From assembly GCA_963775275.1 (NCBI GenBank), contig CAVZII010000005.1:3720001-3784000 (forward strand): a stretch of 64,000 nucleotides of DNA, read 5' to 3'. Shown here one piece after another: positions 26,497 to 38,756 of the stretch. The notes under the pieces were generated by a model. That model did not search any database. It was not told the origin of the DNA and was given only the letters and a program-made list of their open reading frames with translations. Both the position numbers and the translations under genes were made by a program. Numbering within the stretch: the first letter of the stretch is position 1; each line of letters begins with the position of its first letter. This DNA comes from JANWHQ01 sp963775275. Lineage in GTDB: Bacteria; Pseudomonadota; Alphaproteobacteria; Caulobacterales; Caulobacteraceae.

Positions 26497-26811
26497 GCCT
26501 TCGCGAACGAAGTGAGCGGAGGCCGCCGCGCCGAAGCCCGGACGGGCGGAGGCGGGCGCAACCGCCGTTCGCTACGGCTCGGCAAGCCGCCCGAACGTGG
26601 GAGGCCTCGCGATCGAGGAAGGCACAGAATTCCGTCCGGCTCCGGCCAGGCGGCGTGACATCGTGAATGAAGGGTCAGTCCGGCGCCCCCAGCGCTTCAA
26701 GGACGGATCTAAGACATCAAGCAAAGACACAAAGCGCATGTGTGGGTTGGCCCAGGTCCCTGCCAAGGGGGCTCTGGCCTACCGTCCCCACGCATGAGTT
26801 TTGCTGAGAAC
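26497..26811 (+). other. Spacer between tRNA-Ala and 23S rRNA (no gene)
   Basis: This 315-nt spacer has no credible open frame or RNA gene. It presumably contains the 5' arm for 23S processing (the stretch around 26735-26800 with CATGTGTGGG...CCCCACGCATG is self-complementary). Confidence 0.6.
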
Positions 26812-29607
<2,796 letters not shown>

Positions 29608-29646
29608 TCCTCAGCAAAATTCATGCTGCGCAAGTCTTTGCGAAAC

Positions 29647-29746
29647 GTCATGGCCGGCCCCGGATCAAGTCCGGGGGTTCCGGCCACCCATGAATACTGG
29701 CTTCGGTCGGTATGCATGGGTCCTCGGGACAAGCCCGAGGATGACA
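29647..29746. repeat. Palindromic repeat inside the 23S-5S spacer
   Basis: About 100 nt made of two inverted parts: TCATGGCCGG...CCGGCCACCCATGA (arms near 29648 and 29680) and CCTCGGGACAAGCCCGAGG (about 29722-29740). It resembles composite repeats scattered in alphaproteobacterial genomes. It lies inside the rRNA operon. Confidence 0.6.
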
Positions 29747-29775
29747 TCCTTGATGTCATCTTCATCCTTCCCGTT

Positions 29776-29893
29776 GACCTGGTGGCTATGCCGGAGGGTC
29801 CCCACCCGATCCCATTCCGAACTCGGTCGTTAAGCCCTCCAGGGCCGATGGTACTTCGTCCTAAGGCGCGGGAGAGTAGGTCGCCGCCAGGTC
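29776..29893 (+). rRNA. rrf: 5S ribosomal RNA
   Basis: About 118 nt. The ends GACCTGG and CCAGGTC pair to form helix I. The central CCACCCGATCCCATTCCGAACTC and GGGAGAGTAGG are the standard 5S landmarks. Ends are estimated from helix I. Confidence 0.95.
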
Positions 29894-29968
29894 TACCGGA
29901 AGGATGAGCCGTCCAATCTGACCCTTCATCATGAACCCTAACGGCCGGAAATCGGTCGACGCCTCTGA

Positions 29969-30045
<77 letters not shown>

Positions 30046-30053
30046 ACGATCCA

Positions 30054-30083
30054 CGGCCCCGCTCGCGCGGGGCCGTTTTCGTT
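30054..30083 (+). terminator. Rho-independent terminator of the rRNA operon
   Basis: CGGCCCCGC (30054-30062) pairs with GCGGGGCCG (30067-30075), four-base loop, then TTTTCGTTT. It follows tRNA-fMet by 8 nt. A second copy occurs at 40265-40295. Confidence 0.92.
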
Positions 30084-30097
30084 TGCGCCGGCGATCC

Positions 30098-30344
30098 GTC
30101 CTCGATGTCGATGCCGCAGACAAGCATGCCCGTGGCCGTGGCGTATTGGATGGCCAGGTGGCCGAGGGCGCCACAGCCGGAGATGGCGATCCTTTCGCCA
30201 GGCCTGGCCTCGATCTCCTTGATCCCCTTGGAGGTGGTGATGCCCGCGCAGATCAGAAGCGCGGTCTCCCTTGGGGCCGGGGCCCTCGGGAATGTGTGCA
30301 ACGCCGTCGCGATCCGTCCGGACATACTCGGCGAAACCGCCGTG
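30098..30344 (-). pseudogene. Truncated, frameshifted zinc alcohol dehydrogenase (AdhP-like) fragment
   Basis: On the minus strand GGFAEYVRTDRDGVAHIPEGP (frame ending near 30280) passes by a frameshift into LLICAGITTSKGIKEIEARPGERIAISGCGALGHLAIQYA. Both match the middle of AdhP-type alcohol dehydrogenases. The N-terminal catalytic domain and the C-terminus are missing; the end falls against the tRNA/terminator junction. It is most likely a remnant from island insertion or rearrangement. Confidence 0.75.
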
Positions 30345-30388
30345 TTTTGGTGGAGCCGCCAAAGTCGACCTCCGAGCGCACCGTGTGT

Positions 30389-31426
30389 TCAGGCGTCGAT
30401 GATGACTTTCAGCGCCTTGGTCTGGGCCGCCCGGCCGAACGTGTCGTAGGCGTCCATGATCTGGTCGAGCCTGAAGTGATGGGTGATCAGTTGGGTCGGA
30501 TCGATCTTCCCCGACTGCACCGTCTTGAGCAGCATCGGGGTCGTGACCGCGTCGACGAGACGGGTGGTGATCGCGATGTTTTGAGACCACAGGCGCTCGA
30601 GGTGCAGCTCAACCTTCTGTCCGTGCACGCCGATGTTGGCGATGACTCCGCCTGGATCGACCAGGTTCTCGCAGAGCCCGAAGGTCGCGGGCAAGCCGAC
30701 CGCCTCGATGGCCGTGTCAACGCCGCGTCCGCCGGTCAACGCCTTGACCCTTTCGACCGCCTTGCCGTCCTTGCTGTTGATCGTGTGCGTCGCGCCAAAC
30801 GTCTTGGCCATCGCCAGCCGGTTGTCATCCAGATCGATCATGATGACTTCGGCCGGGGAGTAGAGCTGGGCCGTCAACAAGGCGGCGATGCCGATCGGAC
30901 CGGAGCCGACGATCGCAACGGTCGAGCCGGGCGCGACCTTGCCATTGAGAACACCGCACTCGAAACCGGTCGGCAGGATGTCGCTGAGCATCACCATCGC
31001 CTCCTCGTCCGCACCTTTGGGGATCGGATAGAGGCTGGTCTCGGCGTGCGGGATGCGGACGTACTCGGCCTGGGTTCCGTCAATCTCATTACCGAGGATC
31101 CAGCCGCCCGTCGTGCAATGGGAATACATGCCGCGGCGGCAGTACTCGCACTTGCCGCAGGATGAGATGCACGAGATCAGCACCCGGTCGCCTTCGTGGA
31201 AGATGGTTACGCCGGCGCCGACGCTGTCGATCGTCCCGACCCCTTCGTGCCCGAGTATGCGGCCCGGCGCACAGGTGGCCACGTCGCCCTTGAGGATGTG
31301 CAGGTCGGTTCCGCAGATCGTCGTCTTGACCATCTTCACGATGGCGTCGCCAGGCGCCTGGATCCTCGGCCTGGGGCGATCTTCGAGTGCGCTCTTGCCG
31401 ACACCGACATAGACGAAGGCCTTCAT
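30389..31426 (-). CDS. Zinc-dependent alcohol dehydrogenase
   Basis: A 345-residue medium-chain dehydrogenase. It has the catalytic-zinc motif ICGTDLHILKG, GHEGVGTIDSVG, the four-cysteine structural zinc site CGKCEYCRRGMYSHC and the NAD-binding GSGPIGIAA. Such enzymes oxidise or reduce alcohols and aldehydes with NAD(P). The start MKAFVYVGVGK (31426) fits the family; an upstream ATG at 31522 with a GAGG site would add 32 residues and cannot be excluded. It lies in the tRNA-fMet island beside a damaged relative. The 31427-31706 stretch contains no other gene. Confidence 0.88.
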   Translation of the reverse strand: MKAFVYVGVGKSALEDRPRPRIQAPGDAIVKMVKTTICGTDLHILKGDVATCAPGRILGHEGVGTIDSVGAGVTIFHEGDRVLISCISSCGKCEYCRRGMYSHCTTGGWILGNEIDGTQAEYVRIPHAETSLYPIPKGADEEAMVMLSDILPTGFECGVLNGKVAPGSTVAIVGSGPIGIAALLTAQLYSPAEVIMIDLDDNRLAMAKTFGATHTINSKDGKAVERVKALTGGRGVDTAIEAVGLPATFGLCENLVDPGGVIANIGVHGQKVELHLERLWSQNIAITTRLVDAVTTPMLLKTVQSGKIDPTQLITHHFRLDQIMDAYDTFGRAAQTKALKVIIDA

Positions 31427-31706
31427 GGCTGGGCCTCGAGGGGCTCCGTCGGCCTTCCGGTCCTCCTCGATGGTCTCGGGTGCGGTCCTTGCCGGAGCTA
31501 GCGCTGACGGACTTTGTGACATCGAAAACCTCGTCGGTGCCACCGCCTGAAGCTCTTCGCGAGGCCCAGGGAGCGACAGCCTCAACCTGCCCGATCAGGA
31601 CCAGGCGATGCAGGATCGGAAACTACGGAGAAGCGCGAGCAGCCCTCCGCGATCGGCCGACCGATCGGGGAAGGCTCGGGCGCCTTCCACAGGCTGAGGC
31701 AGGCGC

Positions 31707-33053
31707 CTACGAGCTGGTCTTGGCCGGGTTCGCGAGCCGATCTCGATGCGGAATTCCGGATGCGGCGGGCGCCGAGTCACCACGCCTTCGCATCAGAAAG
31801 CTCTCGGCGAGCCAACTTCCAACGACAAAGACGGCGACCAACCCGACAGACCAGGGTTGGGTGCGCGCCATCGTCCAGAGGAAACCCGCCAGGACGATTG
31901 CCATCGTGAGGAAGCCGATGCCGACGAGCCATCGGTTGGCTTTGGTCTCATGGATCAGCCGCCAATGCGCGACGTAGACCGCCAGATAGATGACGAGAAA
32001 GGCGGCGCTGGTGATGTTGGCCAGCGTCCCGAGGTCCAGAAAGTTGGCGATGAGCAGAATGCCAGCGACGCTGAGCAGGACGCCGCGCGTCCCTTTTCGC
32101 CAGACGACCTGGCTGAACAGCCGAGGCAGCTGTCCCGCCTTGGCGAGGGAACGGGATATATTCATCCCGTTGTAGATCCAGGCGTTGATTCCGGAGGCGG
32201 TCGCCAACAGGGCGGCGATCGAAACGATGACATAGCCCGCCTGCCCCAGCACCGGCCGGGCGGCTTCGGCCACGGCGGTTTCGCTATGCTCGGCGATCTG
32301 CGAGGCCGGCACGCTGGACACCACAACGAAGGCCAACCCGACGTACAGCACGACCACCGTGCCGATCGCCAGGAACATCGCCAGTGGAATGGTTCGCCGT
32401 GGCTTCGTGACGCTGCTCGCAGCGTTCGCGGTGTTGTCGTAGCCGGCATATGCAAGGAAGGTCAGCCCGACGCACCCGACAACCCCCATGAAGCCGGAGT
32501 GGAGCTCTTCATTGGGTGGCCTGCCGACAAGACTGACCGAACCGGCGACCATCAGGCCGCTCAGAATGAGGAGCTTGATCCCGACCAGGACGATCTCGGC
32601 GCGTCCAACCAACCCAGAGCCCCAGACGTTCAGCAAGGTCAGCAGAACAACGATGCCCGAGGCGAAAATATCGACCCGGAGCCGGCTTGAGTGTCCGAAC
32701 GGAAGCGGCGCGGCATAGCCGCCGAAGGCCTTGGCCACCAGCGCGACCGTGACGGCGATGGTGAACATGTAGACCAGCGACAGCGTCCCGGAGAGGCGCG
32801 CGGTCCCAAATGCCTGGTCGAAATAGGCGGAGACGCCCCCCGCCTGCGGAAAGTGGACGGCGAGGATTGCGTAGGAGTAGCCCGAGAGCGCCGCGACCAG
32901 GCCACCCAGAATGAAGGCGATGTAGGTCTTATCGCCCGCGACCAGCGCCGCCTGGCCCATCACGGCGAAGACCCCGGCGCCGACCATCGCGCCGATACCC
33001 AGCGCGGTGACGGACCAAAGGTTCATCATCTTCCTGGGTTGAGCCGCCGCCAT
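31707..33053 (-). CDS. APC family amino acid permease
   Basis: A 448-residue membrane protein with about 12 hydrophobic segments. The first helix contains the APC hallmark SVTALGIGAMVGAGVFAVMG, followed by FILGGLVAALSGYSYAILAV and PQAGGVSAYFDQAFG. It imports or exchanges an amino acid or amine. The ATG at 33053 is taken; a TTG further upstream would add 22 residues. The stop falls at 31707, about 280 nt before the next gene. In the island it sits just downstream of the outer-membrane protein and GadC-like genes on the same strand. Confidence 0.87.
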   Translation of the reverse strand: MAAAQPRKMMNLWSVTALGIGAMVGAGVFAVMGQAALVAGDKTYIAFILGGLVAALSGYSYAILAVHFPQAGGVSAYFDQAFGTARLSGTLSLVYMFTIAVTVALVAKAFGGYAAPLPFGHSSRLRVDIFASGIVVLLTLLNVWGSGLVGRAEIVLVGIKLLILSGLMVAGSVSLVGRPPNEELHSGFMGVVGCVGLTFLAYAGYDNTANAASSVTKPRRTIPLAMFLAIGTVVVLYVGLAFVVVSSVPASQIAEHSETAVAEAARPVLGQAGYVIVSIAALLATASGINAWIYNGMNISRSLAKAGQLPRLFSQVVWRKGTRGVLLSVAGILLIANFLDLGTLANITSAAFLVIYLAVYVAHWRLIHETKANRWLVGIGFLTMAIVLAGFLWTMARTQPWSVGLVAVFVVGSWLAESFLMRRRGDSAPAASGIPHRDRLANPAKTSS

Positions 33054-33173
33054 GGGATTGTTCAACTCCGGAGCGGTCCGCACCCGACTGAGCGCCGACG
33101 GCTCAGTCGCCGGGATCAATCGGCCTGGGATCCATCGTCTTCACGTGCCGTCGGGATGCGCGGTCGATCATCC

Positions 33174-34133
33174 TCAGAAGGCCATGCTCAAGGCAATCTG
33201 CGGCGCGACGTAGGCCAGGGAATTGCGTCCGGCCGCCGAGAACTCCACGCCGGCGATGACGCCGATTTTGCCCGACCAGCTGTATTCGATCGCCGGCGCA
33301 ATCCCCAAGCTGGAGCTGCTGGCGCCATTCGTCCTGACGAAGACGCCTTGTGCATCCACGCCATTCACCTCGAAGCCCTCGGAGTAGTTTTCCGCGACGT
33401 CTAGCGCCAGCACGACACGCCGGCTGAGGGAGTACCCGGCGCCCAGACCGAGCACCGCGGAGTCGCCCGGCAGCGCCTGCCCCCTGAAGCCCAGGCTCGT
33501 CCCATAGACGCTGAGGTCGTCCACGGACACCTTCGCGACCGGTTCGTAGGCGGCGCCGTAGACGCGCAGGCGCAGCGGATGGTTGCCCGGGGTCTCGAAG
33601 AGCGACTGGACCACCACGCCTTCCTTGAGGGTGAAGGCGCCGCTCCCCAGCCCGTCCAGCGGGATGTGCAGGCGATCGTAGTCGCCCGTCGGAAAGCTCA
33701 TGCCCAGGTCGAATGTCACGGAGGGCGCGCCGGTCTTACTGTTCAGGTCCTTCAGTCGATATTCGAGCTCGACCGGCAGGTCGCCGATGCCGGTGGCGCT
33801 GGCATGGCCGTTCCTGGAGTGGGCGGCTGACGGCAACGCCTCGATGCTCAGCCGATCGGTGATGCCGTACTTCAAGACGAGCAACAGATCGGTTTGGTTG
33901 AGGTCTGTTGGAGTCGAGTGAAAGTGACCTTGATCGTCATAGGCGCCGGTGTCGGCGGTGTAGATTGCGTAGGGCTCGACCGCGAGGAGGCCGGCCTTCG
34001 GCAATGCCGGGGACGGCGCTTCAAGCGAACCAGTGAACCATTGGCTCTTCAGAGCGACGCCCGCCACCTGCGCAGAGGCGCTTTTGGCCAGGCCCATTGC
34101 GACGACCAATACGAAGGCGGCGATGAATTTCAT
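33174..34133 (-). CDS. Outer-membrane beta-barrel protein (MetA-phenol-pathway transporter-like)
   Basis: A 319-residue protein with a signal peptide (MKFIAAFVLVVAMGLAKSASA) and an alternating-hydrophobicity pattern of an outer-membrane barrel ending in a terminal aromatic residue (IALSMAF). It resembles the transporter family of phenol meta-pathway outer-membrane proteins, but no pathway for phenol is present here. Its start lies one nt from the stop of the GadC-like permease gene, so it belongs to that operon and may let a substrate or product through the outer membrane. Confidence 0.7.
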   Translation of the reverse strand: MKFIAAFVLVVAMGLAKSASAQVAGVALKSQWFTGSLEAPSPALPKAGLLAVEPYAIYTADTGAYDDQGHFHSTPTDLNQTDLLLVLKYGITDRLSIEALPSAAHSRNGHASATGIGDLPVELEYRLKDLNSKTGAPSVTFDLGMSFPTGDYDRLHIPLDGLGSGAFTLKEGVVVQSLFETPGNHPLRLRVYGAAYEPVAKVSVDDLSVYGTSLGFRGQALPGDSAVLGLGAGYSLSRRVVLALDVAENYSEGFEVNGVDAQGVFVRTNGASSSSLGIAPAIEYSWSGKIGVIAGVEFSAAGRNSLAYVAPQIALSMAF

Positions 34134-34134
34134 C

Positions 34135-35685
34135 TCAGTGTGCGCCGCCGGCGACGGCGCTGCGCGCGCCCACGGTTCCCTCGAAGGGCTCGAAGTCGGA
34201 ATCCGCGGCTTTCCAACTCGGCTTGTGAAACGCATAGAGAATGAACGGAATGACCGCGAAGACGGCGCAACCGACCAGCAGGATGCCAACGTAGATTAAC
34301 GGGCTTCCGGTGCTGATCTGCTTTGGGGGGACAAAGCTGAAGACAGTTGCGACCAGCGCGCCGGCCAGGCCGATCAGGCCGACGAACCACATGCCGAACA
34401 TCCCGCCCGGTATCTTGAATGGACGGGCCTTGTCAGGCTGAGAATAGCGCAGCCTGATCGCCGCGACATACATGATCAAGTACATGAACAGATAGATGAC
34501 CGTCGCCATCTGGCTGAGCATTTGATACGCGGATTGGACCGAGGGCAGGACGGTGAACGCGGCGCAGAGCAGGGTGACCAAGCCGCCCTGCAGAAGCAAT
34601 ATAGGCACGGGCATCCCGTTCTTGTTGGTCTTCTGCAGAGCGTGCGGAAGGTAACCGGCCTTGCCCACCGCGAGGATGCCGATTGAAGGACCGGAGACGA
34701 TGACGCTCGCTTGGCCAAGGACGCCGAACGCCAGCATCACAGCCATCACATTGCCGAGCCATGGCAGCCCGATCGAGGACCAGAGATCGCGGTAGGCGAT
34801 CAGCAAGCTCTGGTTCAGATTGATCTTGCTTGCTGGAATGACCACCCCGACCGCGAGCGTACCGAGGATGAAGAGGGCGAGCACGACGACCGTGGCGATC
34901 AGGACCGCCAGGGGATAGTTGCGCGTCGGATTGTTGAGCTGCTTGATATGCACGGCCTGCATTTCCATGCCGGCGAAGAAGAGGAAAACGGTGGCGGCCA
35001 GGACCATGCTCTGGAAGTTGCTGAAATCCGGCATCAGGCCGGTGTGCAAGGGCATCTGGACCGGCCTGCCCATCGCGACATAGAGCGCGCCCAGGACGAT
35101 CAGGATGGCGCCGGGGATGATCGTGCCGAACAGGCCGCCGAGGGCGCTCAGCATCGCCGAGGATTTGACACCGCGAAAGGCGAACACCGTCACGAACCAG
35201 AAGACGCCGAGCAGGACCGCGATCGTATAGATCTTATTGCCTGCCAGCTTCTGGTCGAAGCTCTCCGGCCAGAATATGTAGGCAACCGAAACCGCGCCGT
35301 AGATCAGCACGGTCGGAAACCAGATGACGATCGCCTGCCATTGATAATACATGGCCGCGAAGCCCCACCGCGGCCCGAATGCCTCGCCGACCCAGCGAAA
35401 CACACCGCCCTGCTTCGGAAAGGTTGCAGCCAGTTCCGCGGCCACGAGGGCCGTCGGGACGAGAAAGACGACCGCCGCGAAGATGTAGTAGAAGATCGAC
35501 GTCAGGCCGTATTCGGCCATCGACGGCAGCCCGCGCAGACTGAGGATCGTGGTGATGTTCATGACGGCGAACGCCATCATGCTGATCGCGGCGACCTTCT
35601 TGATCGCGGCCGGCTTGGCCATCTTGCCGGCTGCGCCGGCCTTCGTGGCAGCCGGGACGGCGGCGTGAGCGTGCGTGGTCGCCAT
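34135..35685 (-). CDS. APC family antiporter, GadC-like (amino acid/decarboxylation product exchanger)
   Basis: A 516-residue, about 12-TM permease. The first helix reaches LRGLPSMAEYGLTSIFYY, which is close to the GadC glutamate:GABA antiporter start (SIRNxPxMAEYG). The following FPKQGGVFRWVGEAFGPRWGF is also typical. GadC proteins import an amino acid and export its decarboxylated amine, consuming a proton in effect. Directly upstream on the same strand lies a PLP decarboxylase (start 35759-37537 end), so exchange of that enzyme's substrate and product is likely. An AAGGA site precedes the ATG. Confidence 0.85.
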   Translation of the reverse strand: MATTHAHAAVPAATKAGAAGKMAKPAAIKKVAAISMMAFAVMNITTILSLRGLPSMAEYGLTSIFYYIFAAVVFLVPTALVAAELAATFPKQGGVFRWVGEAFGPRWGFAAMYYQWQAIVIWFPTVLIYGAVSVAYIFWPESFDQKLAGNKIYTIAVLLGVFWFVTVFAFRGVKSSAMLSALGGLFGTIIPGAILIVLGALYVAMGRPVQMPLHTGLMPDFSNFQSMVLAATVFLFFAGMEMQAVHIKQLNNPTRNYPLAVLIATVVVLALFILGTLAVGVVIPASKINLNQSLLIAYRDLWSSIGLPWLGNVMAVMLAFGVLGQASVIVSGPSIGILAVGKAGYLPHALQKTNKNGMPVPILLLQGGLVTLLCAAFTVLPSVQSAYQMLSQMATVIYLFMYLIMYVAAIRLRYSQPDKARPFKIPGGMFGMWFVGLIGLAGALVATVFSFVPPKQISTGSPLIYVGILLVGCAVFAVIPFILYAFHKPSWKAADSDFEPFEGTVGARSAVAGGAH

Positions 35686-35758
35686 CTCAGGTGATCCTTC
35701 AGGAAGAGGGGACAGCCGGGCTCACCGCCCGACTGTCCAAGAGTGTCGACGAAGGGCC

Positions 35759-37537
35759 CTAGGCCTTCAGCACGTCGTCACGGGCGAGCTCGACGCAGTG
35801 GAGGGCCCACTGCATGATTTCCGGGGTGACGAAGACGTTCATGGGGAAGCTCTTGATCGCGTAGATGACCTCGTCGGCGTCAGCGCCCTCGCGATTGTAT
35901 TCGGCATTCCGAAAGCCGGTGCTGAAGCTCATGTAGGGCGTGTATTTGCCCTCGATCTGCTTGCCGGCGCGGAACCATTCGAACAGCTTGTCGCCGACGT
36001 CCTTGGTCAGCTTGTTGTGCTTGATCAGGTCCGCGCGTGACGCCTTGTCCGTAAGCTCCTTGGCGTATTGCGTCTTGGCGTCCACACCCTTCGGATAGAC
36101 ACGATAGAGGGTGATCAGGCCCGTATCGTCGGGATTGACGCAGACCATGTCGGAATGGGTCCCCAACAGGTCGTAGAGGTAATACTTGGTCTCGAGGATG
36201 CCGCCGAGAATGGCCTGCATGCCTTCCATGCCGAAGTATTTCAGGGTCGCCCAGCCGGCGAGCGAACCCGACGCGGTGCGCGAGACCTCCAGAGTGTAGT
36301 ACATGGGGTTATAGGGGGTGCGGACCTGCAGATAGGCGTCGCCGCCCCACCGGTGCAGCGTCTCGAATTCCTCGGCGTTCTTGTAGAGGAAACAGCTCGA
36401 CACATAGGGTGACCAACCCACCTTGTGGAAGTCGATGCCGATGGCGTCGGCGTAGCTGAGGTCCTTCATCGCCTGGCCGTTGTGCTTGAGGATCGGTAGG
36501 ATGCGGTCCGAGAATTCTAGGGGATTGGCCTCGAAGTCGTAATCCTTGAAATAGACCCAGGACCACCCGACCACGGCGTCGGCGTAAAGCACGGTCTTGC
36601 CGAAGCCTTCCGGGTTGGGATAGCGGTCGATCAGCGCGCGGACCTCGCGGATCGGGTCGAAGGCGCTGGCGTCGGTCGTGCCCATGGTGCAGACGATGGT
36701 GGCGACCGGGATCTTCTTGGCGGTGAAATCCTTCAGGATTTCTTCCAGATGCCCGACGTCCATCTGGTTGGTGTCGACGTTGGTCCGGACGTGGACGATG
36801 TTGTCGGACCCCAGCCCCATCCAGTCGCTGGCGTTCTTCTGGACGAAGTGAGCCTGCTGGGAACAGATCACCTTGGCGTCGGTGCGAATGCCGGTCGTTC
36901 GCGAATTGGGCAGCACGCGCGTCAGGCCGTATTTCAGGCCATAGGTCCAGCAGCCGCCGCCGCCCCAAGTATAGATCGCGCCGGCTTCCTTCGGCTTCCA
37001 TCCCATGAGGTTGGCCAACATGCCGGCGGTCTCGAGCTCGGCGCGGTGGACGTTCCAGGCGTATTCGCCCTCGAGGATATTCGCCGAGAACACCTGCGAG
37101 AGCATCGAGGCGATGATGGCCGCGGTGTTGGCCTGGGGGATGACATTGCACATGGTCAGCGGATTGCCCCAGTTGGGGGCGCCGTCGAACAGTGCGACCA
37201 CGTCGTCGAGCACAGCGTCGAGATCACCCATCTTCTGGCTGATCGCGATGTCCTTGACCTCGGGGTAACTGTAGGTCAGCGCGCCGCTCTTGCCGAGATA
37301 AGCGGGGCCACCGGGCTCGGGTCGCAGCATGTCGAGCTTGTCGACGAACTTCTCGATCTGATGGGCCAGTGGATCCTTGCCGCCCCGGAACGGGGAGGGG
37401 AACTCACTCGCCATGTCGGTGTGGTACTTGGCCCATCTGGGCGCCTTCCCGTGCGCTGCGCCATCAGCTTTCCAGTGGTCCTCGTAGATCTTCGGGGCGG
37501 CGTTCGTCAGCGCGATCGATCGCGGGACATTAGGCAT
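35759..37537 (-). CDS. Group II PLP-dependent amino acid decarboxylase (possibly glutamate)
   Basis: A 592-residue fold-type I decarboxylase. The PLP lysine is Lys372 in GIDFHKVGWSPYVSS, the strongly conserved motif of group II enzymes. Other blocks are GVVGW-like YADAVVGWSWVYFKD, NVHRAELETAGMLANLMGW and TWGGGGCWTYGLKYG. It is longer than classical GadB (about 466 residues), so it belongs to a different branch, and the substrate (glutamate, aspartate, an aromatic or a basic amino acid) is not certain. The ATG at 37537 has a strong AGGAGG site. Paired with the GadC-like antiporter (73 nt apart), it fits an amino-acid-dependent acid-resistance or amine-producing system. Confidence 0.85.
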   Translation of the reverse strand: MPNVPRSIALTNAAPKIYEDHWKADGAAHGKAPRWAKYHTDMASEFPSPFRGGKDPLAHQIEKFVDKLDMLRPEPGGPAYLGKSGALTYSYPEVKDIAISQKMGDLDAVLDDVVALFDGAPNWGNPLTMCNVIPQANTAAIIASMLSQVFSANILEGEYAWNVHRAELETAGMLANLMGWKPKEAGAIYTWGGGGCWTYGLKYGLTRVLPNSRTTGIRTDAKVICSQQAHFVQKNASDWMGLGSDNIVHVRTNVDTNQMDVGHLEEILKDFTAKKIPVATIVCTMGTTDASAFDPIREVRALIDRYPNPEGFGKTVLYADAVVGWSWVYFKDYDFEANPLEFSDRILPILKHNGQAMKDLSYADAIGIDFHKVGWSPYVSSCFLYKNAEEFETLHRWGGDAYLQVRTPYNPMYYTLEVSRTASGSLAGWATLKYFGMEGMQAILGGILETKYYLYDLLGTHSDMVCVNPDDTGLITLYRVYPKGVDAKTQYAKELTDKASRADLIKHNKLTKDVGDKLFEWFRAGKQIEGKYTPYMSFSTGFRNAEYNREGADADEVIYAIKSFPMNVFVTPEIMQWALHCVELARDDVLKA

Positions 37538-37655
37538 GGGAGACCTCCTGCGGCTGCTGCCCGGCGGCGCCAGAGGCGAGGCCCGGGGTGCGTCACAAGC
37601 CGAGGGTGGTCTGTCGGGGCGGTGTGCGGGAGGGTCGGAATATACTGAATCGCGT

Positions 37656-38756
37656 TCAAGGCTGGTCGTTGCCGACGGCCGCTGCGTGGCCTCCGGGCGG
37701 TCCAAAATCAAATCGCAGTGGCGTGCTAGCTTCGAAAGAAGCTTTGGCGGCCAACTGGGCGAGGGCCGGCATCGACTTCGCGCCCGTCTTGCGCATGACC
37801 TCGGCGCGATGGCTCTCCACGGTGCGTTGGCTGACCCCAATATCGGTGGCGATATTCTTGCTGGGATGGCCGGCGAGGATCAGGTCCATCACCTGCCGCT
37901 GCCTCGGCGTCAGCGCCAGCAGGCGCTTGGCGGCGGCGTCATGGTCCAGTTTGAGCCGATCCTGCTCCCTCGCCCGGACCAGCGCGCGTTCGACGCTGGA
38001 GAGCAGATCGTCACAGCCGATCGGCTTTTCGAGAAAATCGACAACGCCGGCCTTCAGGGCCTCCACGGCGGTGTGAACATCGCATGGGCCCGCCACGACA
38101 ATGACCGGCAAGGCGTGCCCTCGATCGCCCAGCGTCCGAAGCAGCTTCAGGCCGCCCATCCCCGGCAGGTCGGAGTTGATGATGAGGCAAGCCGGGCCGC
38201 CTGACGTCTCCGCCCGCAGAAACTGTTCGCAAGTCGCGAACGTCTCGACCGTCAAGCCCTCAGCCTCGAGCGCCAGACAAATCGCCGATCGAAATGTCGG
38301 ATCACGGTCAACCACCGAAACCAGTGGCGACGACGGCGCGTGCGACGACGTCAGTTCGGCGATGAGGCTCACCCAATCGGGTGACCTGCTGATATTGGAA
38401 AGATGGTCTGGAGCGAAGCCCGCGAGGGCGCCCGGTCTCGCAAGGTCGGATGACGGCTCTTCCTGGAGCTGAAGTATTCGCGACAGTTCGCCGAGCGTCT
38501 CGATGATCTGCCTTGCGAGATGTCGCTCCGGCTGGCCCTCGGCCGACGCCTCGATCCGCCCCGCGAGCTCGAAGATCTGGCGCACATCGCGCCAAGCTGA
38601 GTGCTCTATCGCGCTCTCAGAATCCAGCGGCAGACTCCGAACGGAGGAATCCTTGCGCCGCAATCTCGTCTTGAGGCCTGATGCAGCCCCCCCGACGGCG
38701 CGGCCGTCCGTCGCCACGGGGCCATTCGCCTCTCGTATAGCTGCCAGCGGCGCCAT
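37656..38756 (-). CDS. LuxR-family regulator with degenerate receiver domain
   Basis: A 366-residue protein. Residues 1-140 show no recognisable domain. A receiver-like fold spans about 145-260 but the phosphoacceptor is Asn194 (LIINSDLPG), one acidic residue at the top is replaced (VVDRDP) and the Thr/Ser switch is Ala222; only Lys244 (FLEKP) is kept. A LuxR/FixJ-type helix-turn-helix follows (LTPRQRQVMDLILAGHPSKNIATDIGVSQRTVESHRAEVMRKTG). It cannot be phosphorylated in the usual way, so activity may be set by another signal. It lies upstream of the decarboxylase gene on the same strand and may regulate the island. Confidence 0.82.
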   Translation of the reverse strand: MAPLAAIREANGPVATDGRAVGGAASGLKTRLRRKDSSVRSLPLDSESAIEHSAWRDVRQIFELAGRIEASAEGQPERHLARQIIETLGELSRILQLQEEPSSDLARPGALAGFAPDHLSNISRSPDWVSLIAELTSSHAPSSPLVSVVDRDPTFRSAICLALEAEGLTVETFATCEQFLRAETSGGPACLIINSDLPGMGGLKLLRTLGDRGHALPVIVVAGPCDVHTAVEALKAGVVDFLEKPIGCDDLLSSVERALVRAREQDRLKLDHDAAAKRLLALTPRQRQVMDLILAGHPSKNIATDIGVSQRTVESHRAEVMRKTGAKSMPALAQLAAKASFEASTPLRFDFGPPGGHAAAVGNDQP

